Source of the DNA: Gymnopilus junonius
Taxonomy: Eukaryota > Basidiomycota > Agaricomycetes > Agaricales > Galerinaceae
DNA: 48,023 nt
Assembly (NCBI GenBank): GCA_015501075.1
Contig: JADNYJ010000260.1
Coordinates: 1-48,023 of the forward strand
Reading direction: 5' to 3'
A program made the position numbers and the translations under genes. The number at the start of each line of letters is the position of its first letter. Position 1 is the first letter of the stretch. Of the stretch, positions 32,837-43,906 are shown one piece after another. The notes under the pieces were generated by a model. The model ran no database searches. It worked only from the letters and a program-made list of their open reading frames with translations, and was not told the origin of the DNA.

Positions 32837-35448
32837 ATGCGCGTCACCCCACGTCTGCGCAATATCCTCCCCATCAAAACTGGCACGCTAAAGCCCTCAG
32901 CGGCGCTCATGGAGCGTGTCAGACGGCCTACGATGCTCTCGAAGTTGACTAGTGCGGAGGAGCTGGCCCCGTTGTTCAAGGTGAGGACGGATTACGATTG
33001 GCGTTGATGATGTCTGACATGTCTCGGATGTTTAGGACGATGATTATGTGCGTATATGCACCTTGGAACGGCCCAGGGGATTGCACTGAGCGCGTAATGT
33101 GGTTAGATTGGTTGGTCCGGATTCACTGGTGTTGGTTATCCCAAAACCATTCCCACTGTACGTGCTTTACTTTTCGTTATCGACGTTGAATCTGGCTCAC
33201 TTTTTCGTTTCTTCTTCGCTTTGCTTCCTTGTGCTCTTCCCGTGTTTCTCCGACAATTCATGTTGCTGCTCCTCCCCTTCTGAACTATCCATTCACGTCT
33301 AATAGGCTATCGCCGACCATATTGAATCGAACAACCTCCAAGCCGACCCAGCTACCAAGAAGAAGTTCAACCTGTTTGTTGGTGCCAGCGTCGGTCCTGA
33401 GGTCGAAGACCGTTGGGCGAAATTGGACATGTGCGTTTGGATTCCTTCCCCCGACTTGGTGCTTATATGCGCCTCCAGGATCGCAAGGAGATATCCTCAT
33501 CAAGTTGGCAAGGAGATCGCAAAGGGTATCAACGCAGGCCGTATCGCATTCGCTGATAAGCATTTGTCCAGTGCGCAAATATGAACTTTTTCCCCCACCT
33601 TTTTCAGTGTACTGACGTATACCCCAAAGTGTTCCCTCAGGATCTCGTATATGGTTACTACAGTCTCCACAAAAAGCATGGTGACCCCCGCCGACCCCTT
33701 GACTGGGCCATCGTCGAGGCTACCGCCATCACTGAGGATGGTTGGATTGTACCTGGTATGCAGTCGGAAATCATTTATAGGGGAGGAATGACGTTCATAA
33801 TCAATCTGCAGGCGCTTCCGTCGGTGCTACGCCTGAAATCCTGCAGACAGCCGAAAAGATCGTTGTTGAAGTCAACACGCGCATTCCCAACCTTGAGGGT
33901 TTGCATGATATCAACCAAAGTTTCGTCCCGCCTTACAGGCAGCCTTACGTACGTCTATTTCTTTCTGTCGCCCCTCATATCTTTCCTTTTCTCCTGCTAT
34001 TCATTTTGAGTGGATATGCGCTATTTCGGTCTTATCCTTGCATTTAGTGACCTGATGATCATTCTTACTAATTTTCTCATTCATTTTACCAGCTCATCGT
34101 CCGACCTGAAGATCGTATAGGGCATACTGCCATTCCCATTGACCCCGATCGCGTCGTCGCTATCGTAGAATCCACCATGCCTGATAACACAGGCAGCAAC
34201 GCTCCTGAGGTATTCTTTCTTCTCCTTCACAGTGTGACCCAATTTAATTCTTCTACGTGGATCTTAGAACGAACAATCCAAAGCCATTGCTCGTCACCTC
34301 ATTAACTTCCTTTCGGACGAAGTTGAGGCTGGACGGCTCCCTCCTTCCCTCCTTCCCCTGCAATCTGGAATTGGCAACGTAGCCAATTCGATTATTGGTG
34401 GATTGGCTGAAGGGCCTTTCCAGAGCGTGCAGGTTTGGACTGAGGTCTTGCAAGGTGGGTTTCCCCGTCTTCTTGGCGTTTACGCGTTTTTGACGTTGCA
34501 ACGTAGATACTTTCCTCCGATTCTTTGACTCGGGAAAGTTGGAGTTCGCCACCGCCACCAGTATCAGGTTCAGCCCTGAAGGCTTCGACCACTTCTACAA
34601 GAGTCAGCTCAAGTCGTTTCTCTGCAGTCTGAGTGCTAACGTCTGATGGCCCTATTTTAGACTGGGCTACCTACAAGGATCGCCTCCTGCTCCGTTCCCA
34701 ACAAGTTGCCAACTCTCCTGAAATTATCAGGAGGTTGGGTGTTATCGCCATGAACACGCCTCTGGAAGTTGACATCGTTAGTTTTCTCTTGGCCCCATTC
34801 ATTGCCCGTCAGATGATTTATATCTTTATTGTTAGTACGCTCACGCCAACTCGACCAACGCTATGGGTTCCAGAATGTTGAACGGTCTTGGTGGCTCTGG
34901 CGACTTCTTGAGAAACGCCAAGCTTTCCATCATGCACACGCCCTCTGCGTACGTCAAATTTCTTTAAACTGATAAATCAAGGATAATGTTGATGGTTGTC
35001 CTAAATACAGTCGTCCTTCAAAGACTGACCCTACGGGTATCAGCTGCATCGTTCCATTCGCTTCTCACATTGACCAGACTGGTACGTTTATCTTTCGCTT
35101 GAACATTCGTAGTCCTAAGGAGATATTTACAGAACACGACTGGATGTTATCGTCACCGAGCAAGGTCTTGCTGACTTGCGTGGCTTGAGCCCACGCGAAC
35201 GAGCCCTGTCATCATCAAGAACTGCGCGCATCCCGACTACAGAGATATGCTGATGGAATACTATGAGCGCGCTCTGCACGAGTGCTTGAAGCGTGGTGCT
35301 GGCCATGAGCCCCATATGCTCAGGGTGCGTATTCCGACTTTCTGAAGACAAATAGATGCTGATGACGGGTTTGGTATACAAGAACGCGTTCAAGATGCAT
35401 TTGAGCTTGCAAGATAACGGAACGATGAAGGTCAAGAACTGGGATTAG
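32837..35448 (+). CDS. ACH1: Acetyl-CoA hydrolase / CoA-transferase (ACH1-like)
   Basis: 15 exons: 32837-32980, 33036-33047, 33107-33157, 33306-33430, 33479-33570, 33630-33755, 33812-33948, 34093-34209, 34268-34454, 34507-34602, 34661-34776, 34836-34948, 35011-35081, 35133-35324, 35383-35448, or about 548 aa if two one-base gaps are allowed for. Landmarks are [38 protein letters not shown], the Q-S-G-I-G-N-V-A-N block, [20 protein letters not shown] and [11 protein letters not shown]. This is the family I CoA-transferase/hydrolase of mitochondria that moves CoA between acetate and succinyl-CoA or hydrolyses acetyl-CoA. The basic N-terminus fits a mitochondrial presequence. Exon 2 is only 12 nt. 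In exon 14 one base is missing before W-M/L-D-V-I-V and another before I-I-K-N-C-A-H; both gaps sit in short homopolymers and look like sequence errors. Confidence 0.93.
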
Positions 35449-35862
35449 AGGCCCTCGTTATCCTGAACATCGTTATCCTAAGACGAGTAGTGAGTGTGGG
35501 ATGTTACTTTAAGAGTCTAGATGGTATGACGGCTCATTGGACAGAAGGTATATACAGGTATCTAGGGGGTGTGGACGTTGTTTCAGCAAAAAATTTGTAC
35601 TTTTATTTATGTGCATGTCTACATCTATACAGATTTATTTTATATTGTTGGTTGCAGGCAAGGTTGAATGTGGTGGATGCGGGTGAGTCACGCTCATCGA
35701 TGGATTGGGTGGATCTCACCGTTTCAGACATTCGCAATTCAATAAGCGTTACTGTTTCATTTCTCCGTCACCATCGCCACTTTACAGCTGCTTCAACCAG
35801 TGTCATTCTAGATTGACCAGTCATCCCAACGAAGTTCAAACGCACCGTCTCTACATCGCAAC
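35449..35862. other. Intergenic spacer between ACH1 and the SDR-like gene
   Basis: 414 bp with C/T-rich sequence just before ATG 35863, as in a promoter/5' leader. Nothing else seen. Confidence 0.5.
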
Positions 35863-36946
35863 ATGCAATACGATCTGACTCCAGGTTTAGAGTGGATTTT
35901 GTCCTTTGGGTACACAGCCAAAGACATCTTCATGGCTCTCGCCGCCATGGTGGCGTCGGCTGCTTTTCTTTATGCTCTCATCCGAGTCTTCTTTGGTTCC
36001 TTCCTTTGGACTCCTACGTCAGTTAGGCATGTGCATGATGAAAGTGATAGTGAAAGTGAAAGTTGGACGAAGAGAAAGGTCGTTTTGGTCCTTGCCGCTG
36101 ACCAGGAGATTGGATTTCGCATCATGGAACAGTACGTTCAGGAACCAGATGTGACTGTTGTTGCAGCCTCTGCATCAATCGGTCAGTATTTCTTCCTTTC
36201 CTTCTTATTCGCAGCGTTCACTGCTAAATCATACTCATTATCTCCCATCATAAAGAAAAGGTGGATAAGTGGGGTGCAAAGCTCGATTTGAAGCGCGCCG
36301 TTGTCGCATGGGCAGAGGTAGATGCTGTTAGAAGTTCCGAAGAGGAGGTTGCCACCAAGATCAAGGAGTTGGATGTTTTGTATGGTCCCGTTACGCACTT
36401 TTATGACCTTACAGGAGCCACTGGCCTGTGTGCGTCTGCGTCGGTGTGTATTCTATTCCTCTATTTTTTATCATGTTGAAGCGTTGGGGTTTTAGGAAAA
36501 GGTTAAGACGGCAGATAGTAGGAATGTTCAAGGGTGCACCAGTGCTATTCAGGCTGCGTTCGATCTTATGCGACCCCGTCATCATGGGAAAATTGTTCGT
36601 CCTTTCATTTCGTTGTTTCTTTTTGACACTTATCCTCATTTTTTTACTTTTCTTCCAGTTCATCCTTTCGTCCACTTCATATCTCTGTCTACCTATCATC
36701 TTACTCTTTGATCTATCCTGCAACCATGCTGAAGTTACTGTCGCTGATCAGCCCAGGTTTTTCGACCCGGCTGAAGCGAGGCAGAAGCAAATGGAGGAGA
36801 ATGTTGAACCCCAGGTCACGCGTGGAGCAGCGGAACGTCTGGCGAAAAGGGTCAAGGAGCTTGACGAGCCTACAGTCAGTGGCGGTCTTCGTGGCTGGGC
36901 TCTCATACGGAGCTTCATCAGGGGTAGATATTTTAGCTCTTTTTAA
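35863..36946 (+). CDS. Membrane-anchored SDR-like (NAD(P)-binding fold) protein
   Basis: Four exons: 35863-36181, 36256-36443, 36496-36594, 36659-36946, or 297 aa. An N-terminal hydrophobic segment (about residues 20-47, IFMALAAMVASAAFLYALIR) is followed by an acidic/serine stretch and a beta strand K-R-K-V-V-L-V-L-A-A-D. After this the classical glycine-rich Rossmann motif is absent (A-A-D-Q-E-I-G-F). Later segments resemble SDR order: L-Y-G-P-V-T-H-F-Y-D-L-T, then G-C-T-S-A-I-Q-A-A-F-D-L-M-R-P and H-H-G-K-I, then I-L-S-S-T-S-Y. The Y-x3-K pair is not visible, so catalysis is doubtful. The end is uncertain: reading on in the alternative frame after about 36870 would give a hydrophobic tail. 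It follows ACH1 in the same orientation. Confidence 0.6.
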
Positions 36947-36965
36947 CTCATTGGTGCGAAGATAG

Positions 36966-38573
36966 TTCAGAGGTATGACCGCTCGGTTAATATGTGGGCA
37001 ATGACTATGGGGATGATATCTAGAAAAGCGATACAAGTTATTCAGTACAATAATACCGTTTCCATTAATCATAGTAACCCTTGCAATGTCACATCGCTTG
37101 CAGGCTAACATTTAAGTCCTGGACATCACTTGTTGGTAAACTGGATCCATCATCGAGGCATGGAATTGGAAGACACAGGAAAAAAGAAAGTAAAATATGG
37201 AAAAGAGGGCAACTGAGAACTCATGTTCTGTCCTGACTGCTGGGCAGATCGATCAGGCGAAAGGCAGTGGAGACAAGTATCTGCATTTCCCAGCAGATCT
37301 AGTCAGTGAATACAAGATTTTGGTGCTTGTATGTAGGCCTGCTTGGATAAGGAAAGATAAAGTCGACTGCCTTTCGTGATGTCCAAGTTCAACACCCTTT
37401 TTAGCAGATCAAGAACATATGTCGATGATAGCAGTGAGAGAAGGGTATAGAAGTATTCGTAGAATACTTCAGGCTGTTTATCCAGTCGCAAATTTTTACC
37501 TTGCTAATCAAGACTCGTCGATAGGAACTACAGTAGCACTCACCGAGTTCCCGAGGGCTAACTTAGAAGGCGATGCCGGGGGAAAGGACATTGCGTAAGG
37601 CCACGGAGAATGCTCGGGAGGGTTTCCCAGGGGAAATGGGAGTGGTTCAAGATTGAAGATTGTAACAAAGGGCTTTATAGCATATGTGGTACTAAAAGCA
37701 CTGGGGACGCCATTGATCATGAGGGGCGCATTGTTCATCGCAAGGGGATGCTTCCGAAGAACCGGATCACAGAGGGCTCTGCCGTCGGCTTCATCAGTCA
37801 GTGTGCCTTCCACTCTTTCTCGTTATGCAGCGTTTCGTAGTGGCTTTCTTTGACGGAGGGGGTGAGCTATTTCGCTCTGTGCAATCATTCGTTTGGGTTT
37901 GAATATGACAACAAGGCATTTCGACATTGGAATTAGACATCGTCCGGACTCCGATTCCACAGGTCTACTCTACGACAAAGAACGAGATGTACAAGACACG
38001 TAATCGTCTTTGTAACCCATCCATGGTACCCAAGTATAGTGTGTCTCCAAGTGGACTCATGCGTTACTTCTAGTTCTAACGAAGTAGTGTTGTTAGGGAG
38101 ACTTGTCCCTTGAGACCTCTATTTTTGCGTCTTTGGAAGGGGCTGTTCCCCCATGGCGAACATGGTAAAGTCCCATTCAGCATGGTTAATCGAATCATGG
38201 CAAGTCGCTTTTTATCCAGATTTTCCCATTGACTTTTAGGTACGCGAAGTACGGAACGTTAGCTTGTCGAGGTGTTTTGGAATCGCTTTATGACTGGACC
38301 TTGGGTCCATTTTCTTGATGTGTCAAAGGATTCGTGCTTCATGTTGAATTTAGCTTTTGATAAAGGCACCCTTTATTCTTGGAATCGCATGACGGCATCA
38401 TCGTTATGGTATACAATTCCCTCAGGGCCCTACCGCAGGCCCGGGCTACTGGTGCAGTTAAAATATTATATAATGATATACATATTATATAGGCTGTACA
38501 GGAGATTATTCAAGCGTAGAAGCTATTGTAAATTGAAAGGAAAAGAAGAGTGAGGCACAGGAGGAAATCATCG
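36966..38573. other. Intergenic with ambiguous coding signal at 37303-37840
   Basis: The plus frame 37610-37840 (GKWEWFKIEDCNKGLYSICG, then DAIDHEGRIVHRKG) faintly resembles a beta-trefoil repeat. The minus strand offers two frames (37813-37547 and 37506-37303) that join in phase through a good 41-nt intron (GTGAGT...TTAG). Neither has a recognised domain and they overlap, so I call no gene. A second weak frame (38272-38553) and AT-rich sequence around 38460-38500 complete the region. Confidence 0.3.
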
Positions 38574-39284
38574 CTATGAAACATCCAGTCTAGCTTCCCA
38601 TTGTGTGGGACCTTCTCCGGGACCTGTCACACACAGTCCCTGAAAGGTTCTGCCAGGAAGGTAATCAAGCCGTATTATACCCTCATCTGTCTGTGGCCAG
38701 CATTTCAGGCGCAGCTTATATGCCTTGTAGATTTCTTGCTGTCTCTCCCGTGGTTGGCTCAAGACGTGTTCGCGACTGACACGCTTCAAGAGGTGCTGGT
38801 GAAGTTCCCACATGACTTGTATAACTGTCAGATACTGTCCGTCGGATTGAGTGGCAAGGTGTAGCGGCCAATCTGGCAGCGCTTCAGCCATCACTGCGAG
38901 TTGAGGGATGGGATAGCGAGAATTGTGAGAGGCAGCCGGATCCTGGGCATCCGTCGCGAAAGCAGGCAGACCCCTCGGGTCTTCTGCAATGTCCCATGTC
39001 ACCGCGGCGTGCAACCCACAGAGAACAGGATGAAGCTTCGGATATGCTGGAGGCTCAGATGTGGGAGAACTGTCTTTGGATTCCGTTAGAACTGGAAAGC
39101 TTGGGCTTGGAGGAGTGAGTGGGTCGACATCAGAGACTGTTGAACCAGAACGTGATGGTGAAGGGGTCGATGGGGGTGGCGACCTAGGAAGGTAAGAGTT
39201 ATTCCTCACATGGTTGTCTTCTTCTTCGTCTTGTATGTCATCGGAGGAGAAGCGAACCCTCGGTGTAAGAGGTGTACGATCCAT
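38574..39284 (-). CDS. DUF6699 domain protein
   Basis: A single exon of 236 aa from ATG 39284 (MDRTPLTPRVRFSSDDIQDE). The N-terminal about 90 residues are disordered, rich in S/P/E/D. The domain then begins with H-P-V-L-C-G-L-H-A-A-V-T-W-D-I. It continues with A-L-P-D-W-P-L-H-L, then V-I-Q-V-M-W-E-L-H-Q-H-L, and closes with G-I-I-R-L-D-Y-L and the G-R-T-F-Q-G-L near the end. This order (HP-L, WD, W-P, V-x-D/V-M-x-x-L-H, R-x-D-x-L, F-x-G-L) is that of DUF6699, a basidiomycete-expanded family of unknown role. The frame is intact. Confidence 0.75.
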   Translation of the reverse strand: MDRTPLTPRVRFSSDDIQDEEEDNHVRNNSYLPRSPPPSTPSPSRSGSTVSDVDPLTPPSPSFPVLTESKDSSPTSEPPAYPKLHPVLCGLHAAVTWDIAEDPRGLPAFATDAQDPAASHNSRYPIPQLAVMAEALPDWPLHLATQSDGQYLTVIQVMWELHQHLLKRVSREHVLSQPRERQQEIYKAYKLRLKCWPQTDEGIIRLDYLPGRTFQGLCVTGPGEGPTQWEARLDVS

Positions 39285-40805
39285 GCTGCAAAGTGTCAAG
39301 GTACTTTGTATTTACCACTACTGTGAATCGGATGCGTGCGCACCTTTATGCAAGCTGGGTATCAACGCAATGGTATAGAAGGGACTAAGAAATGATGGAA
39401 AGGATCGAAAACAGAATGAAGGGAGGGAATGGAAACAAAGGAAGTGAAGCATGGTCTCCTAATCATACTTTATATACAATAAACATGTACGCTGTGTTAT
39501 ATGCGCAAGTAGCCTGTCAGATTAGGACTAAAGTACGGCCAACACGCACCTGGGCACAGGCCGCCCTTCTTATCCCCATCTGTGTTTCTTAGGGGATCGA
39601 TTTGGCTGCCCGTATATTGCGACGGATGCGGTTGTGGCTGATCCGCTAACCACAACTGGGGGGCCACAGCCAAGGGGTAGCCGCACGGGCGCTTGATAAG
39701 TAAAGAGTGAGCACGACAAGGTCTCTTGGGCGTAGTGAGCACATCAAAGGTAAGATCCAGGTATTGTTTTTGTAGTGAGGAGACCGCCCACCTTCAGAAA
39801 CTGAAGAAAGCAGGTACAATATACCGGTGCTCCTGGGATTGACTAGTTCTAATCAGCACAGACATCTGGACGTCCGCTCTTCGAACTTGAATTCCCGGGC
39901 AATCGGCCTACCTCCGAAGCGGCACCAGTTGACAGAAAGCCAAGTGACGAGATAGTTGTGATGCATGATTGCTCAGCGCCTGTACAACTATCACACGATA
40001 CCCTATTAATGGCGTCTTCCAGTTTCACTACGTTGAATGTTTTTCAGTATCCGCAGCATTCGATTGGGTTCACCCCGTGTCGATCACAGTTGAGAATCTT
40101 GGGATTGATGTTTCTATTGTTAGAGTAGATTAGACTAGATCGAAAGAAGAGGGGATTTAATAACATCATCGGGCTAGCCAAGGTAATGCTCAGAACGATT
40201 GGTGTTGCATAAAACGCACCATTCGTTTACTCTGAGTAGGACCTTCTAGAAATCTGCAGACTGCAGGACAAACATGGCGTCCGAGATTTCTCCTTTGATT
40301 TGTCAAAGCGGCCTTTGTTGCGTTGTCATTGAATGCATCGCTGTACACCAATTCAACAAAACCTGGACTAGCGCCCACGCCGACAACGTCATTTCGGCCA
40401 AGCTCCATAAATATGAGGTTATGCCACTGGCTATTGGGATAAAAGACAAGCGAGGGCTAGGCGTCACGAGAGAAGAGGCAATGTAAATTTATTTATAGAA
40501 GCGAACGAAATCGAGCGCACCCTTATCCTTCTTTCCTTCTAAATATCAATGTCAGGTTCTCATAACGAACAGTGAATTGAGAAGAACTAATTTCTTCAAG
40601 ATTTACTGCCAAGCTAACAAGAGTCGACTGACAAGGCTGTCATGGTGGCGGGCCCGAATTCGTGGATGTGCCATTGTTTGATACTTAATGACTGGCAGAG
40701 CACGTGCTTAGGGACAAGGACTAAGGTCGTCAGCAACTGCCTTTGTTCCCTTGTGATCTTACCCTTCCTCTTTTCCCATCTGGTGGCTGGACCATTTCGC
40801 TGGCG
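39285..40805. other. Intergenic; one small unassigned ORF
   Basis: The only ATG-started frame of note is 40274-40486 (70 aa, MASEISPLICQSGLCCVVIE) with no domain. The stretch next to the RING gene (40490-40800) carries no other signal. Confidence 0.4.
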
Positions 40806-41933
40806 ATGGAATGCCAAATCTGCGTTGAAAACTTGGGAGACAGGGCGTACAGTTTACCTTGTGGTGAATATAGCTCATCGTTCCCAGAGGCGGTCTCTTT
40901 GTGCTGACTTTCTTCAGGCCACATCTATTGCAGAGCCTGTATCAGTGGCTTCCAGCAGCGAAACACGCGCGTTGAATATTTTGAGTGTCCCTGCTGCCGC
41001 AGTAGCGTGTGGTTCAGTAAGCATCTGAGAGCCTTTGATGATTACTGATGCGCTCACTCGGCTGCGTCAGAGTTCAATTCAGAGAACATCCGCAGAATCT
41101 TCCTTAGCCCGATTTCATCGCAGTTTCAGTCTCTTCAAGACCGCCTTCAGACTATCGAGAAGGAACGCGACAATGCGCTCAAAGAGCTCGGGCGATTCAT
41201 GGCATGTCGAGTCGATCCCTTTCTTCAAGCTTTGAATGTAAAGGACGCGCTTCTCGTCACCAAGGATAAGGAGCTCGACAAGTTGAAAGAAGAACTAGCA
41301 AATGCGAAAGTCGCGTTAGCAGAGGCAAACGTCAAGGCGAGAGGCGAGATTCAGACCAAAGATGCTGAAATCAGGGAGTTGAAGAAACTTGTGGAGACAC
41401 CGTCGACTTCGTTCACTAAATTTGCCGCGTCACCGGTCGTTAGCCCTGTTTCCGTCTCCGGGATTTCTAATTCATCTGATCCCGATAAGACGTTGGTCAA
41501 TATCAATTCAGCAGAGATTAAAGCTTTTCCATTCACCTTTACGCCCCGACCCCGTACTCAAGTTGCTTTGCAGCAAGACTTCTCAACCAGTGTTTCAACG
41601 TCTAGTCATCGTAAAAGTGAAATATACGACGCCTCAACGCCACTGCGGGGATACCTAGGAGAGATCAACAGCGCCCAGAACCCAACGAACAGCACACTTT
41701 CCCCCCAAGTCCGTAGCATCAAGAAAGAACCACCAAAGCAGAAGAAGAGGGAACTGCAGACCGGTGACGAGATCCGCTGGAGAGGATACGGCCGCCCTAA
41801 ATACACCCCTGTCCGAGAGTGTACTGCAATTGATGGATATCACATTTTCTCTGGAAAGGGAACGAACCAATACGCGACGAAGTATACGTGTAACATTTGC
41901 CAATTTTCTTGCTCAGAGAGCCGACGACGATAG
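40806..41933 (+). CDS. RING-finger protein with coiled coil (probable E3 ubiquitin ligase)
   Basis: 335 aa in three exons (40806-40863, 40918-41016, 41083-41933). The N-terminal C3HC4 RING is M-E-C-Q-I-C, then C-G-H-I-Y-C-R-A-C (split by intron 1 inside the Gly codon), then C-P-C-C-R. The spacing C-x2-C-x11-C-x-H-x2-C-x2-C-x15-C-x2-C is canonical. A coiled coil follows (about residues 65-150, heptads of K/E/L), then a serine-rich linker. A C-terminal patch with W-R-G-Y-G-R-P-K-Y and Y-T-C-N-I-C may bind a second zinc or partner. Intron 2 could use an earlier acceptor, but only 41082|41083 keeps the frame. The short N-terminal RING plus coiled coil suggests E3 activity; the target is unknown. 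Confidence 0.8.
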
Positions 41934-43824
41934 GATCGGGTGGCCTTTGGAATATCTGTAACTTTTGTACCATATATGTAGTTCCAGTATACTTCATGCT
42001 GTATCCTTTTGCGAGAAAGAGCGGCCATGGAACAGACCGCAAAGAAGCGAAGATTTGAACGTTGTTCAAGTATAGTATGGAATCAAGGAACCTGGAAGAG
42101 GGATTGTCATCAACCAAAGATTTGCAGCAAAAAAATGACCTACGTATTCCCCAGTTTCCTAAACCTCAGCACAGGAGCAGCGAGCCGCAAGTATTTCTTC
42201 CTTTCCGATCGTTTGAATGCTCTATATAAACTTGTAAATTACGAAGTCGGAATGCAATGAGGCCTGAAATTGAATCTGTGCAATCTGGTGAGCTCAACAT
42301 GTTCAAAGATGGCTGGGATGTACATACATACCTCTGCAACTTGATATCCTCAGTCTTCTGGGGTCCGAGTTCAGTGGCAAAGGAGGAGACGGAGTATGAG
42401 TACTGCGCCAAGACAGACGAAGTATTGTATCCCAACCGCTGCACTGTCCTCATGCATCGTGTCTCGACTGAACGTGTAAAGGAGACGACGGGTAGCGGTA
42501 TACCACGACGTGTACCGTGACATCTAACATGCCTGAAAACAGTGTCTAAATTTCCGGCACATTGTAAAGAATAGAGGACTTACAGATGCGAAGCATGTTG
42601 CAATTTGGAGCAGGACTACAGACAGATGACAGGGAAAAACAGAAAGCAAACGAAACTTGAAGCGGAACTTGGACATTTGTCGTCGATTATGTAAGTATAT
42701 GAAAACCCGAAAATGGCAGGAGGCATCATAGACCCCGACGCCCTCCGTCGACCATTCCTTGAACCTTCCACTTCCACTTCCACTTCCTGATAACGCTCAG
42801 ATTGTTTATGGTTGTTGAATATGTATGCGATGGTAACTCGGTTTTCCGGGTTACCTCCAGACCAAGCTCCTTTTACGAGGCAGAACCGTGCGTTTCAGAT
42901 TTGCGATTCATTCTCGAGTTGACGGGCCAGAAACATGGAACCAGGCTCGATACCATTTTCTGCAGCAGTTTTTCCAACGTGCAATGCGGAAGAATCGTAT
43001 AAGAATGGGATCGGCCAACTACAATCGAGGGAACTAGACTCTGTAGTTTGTACGGACTCTGTACGTCCCAATCATAATGTATGTCGCAAAAACGTCATGG
43101 ATGGGCCCCTTTCTCAAAGAAGTGTGAGTATCTTCGGAAGATCAGAACCTCCGCTATGGATCTGCAGATTTTCCGTTGGCTTTTGTCAGCCGCTATTCAC
43201 TGCATTGGATTCAAGGTACGACCATGGTCATCCGAATGAGTAGTCGCCAATTTATTATCAAATCTCCAGGAAAATAGTGTCCTTAATACTCATACCGATC
43301 ATCAATGGTACTGAGAGTACCCTTGACAAAACCTTCTTCTTCTGGTTTTGTTCGTTATGCCAGGGCACGCACACCAGCTTGTCATTCGGCAGATTCCAAT
43401 CCGACTCCCAAGGGACTCTTAACTCCGCGAATACCACATTTGAAGGCAGCGTTTCTTGTTCGCCGGTTCTATAATTACTTCGCCTACGTCAATTGAATTC
43501 CTGGAAGACGTAGAAGCTAATGTCACGGTCAGATGAACATTCGAGGTGAGTAACCCCTGATCAGGTCCCAGAATTTCCAACTCGAGAAGCTACTCTGGGT
43601 TATAACTGGGCTTGCTGCTACCCTTGCATATTGCACGTACCTCAAAATTACGTGCTATAGCGCAAACCCTTGCGGACTTTCTATTGTCCTTGTTCCATGG
43701 GTCTGTTGCGTAAAGCCCTTTTTATTCGAAGTAACGACTTTCCAATGATTTCCATTCAAACTCTCACCTGTCACCGCAGACCACTCAAACCTAAAGTGGT
43801 ACCTATTCTCGACATTCTCATAGG
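41934..43824. other. Intergenic; no gene recognised except a possible small spliced transcript
   Basis: Apart from the candidate at 42239-42596 it holds short frames without domains and a small (TTCCAC)n repeat near 42764-42787. Confidence 0.4.
42239..42453 (-). CDS. Possible small spliced gene, 48 aa, unknown
   Basis: The minus strand carries two consensus introns close together: 42583-42533 (GTAAGT...TTTTCAG, 51 nt) and 42331-42264 (GTATGT...TTTCAG, 68 nt). The longest frame across them starts at ATG 42453 (MRTVQRLGYNTSSVLAQYSY) and ends ...QRPHCIPTS at 42239; phases close exactly. An ATG at 42596 in the first exon would give only a short upstream ORF. No domain is recognised. The introns are the main evidence, so this could equally be a non-coding or untranslated transcript region. 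Confidence 0.28.
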
Positions 43825-43831
43825 TATAAAG
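43825..43831 (+). promoter_or_regulatory. TATA box of mycocypin gene A
   Basis: TATAAAG 82 nt upstream of ATG 43907. The second mycocypin gene has TATAAAA at a similar distance. Confidence 0.6.
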
Positions 43832-43906
43832 GCTCGCTGAATGGAAGGATGACATTCAAGTCGTTTTTTGACCATCATTCTTGCGCAGTTTACTACATCT
43901 CAAAAC

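Noticed and set aside
40274..40486. 70-aa ORF as a 5' exon of the RING gene
   Set aside because: The RING gene has its own ATG directly before the first zinc-binding cysteine and no splice path from this ORF was found.
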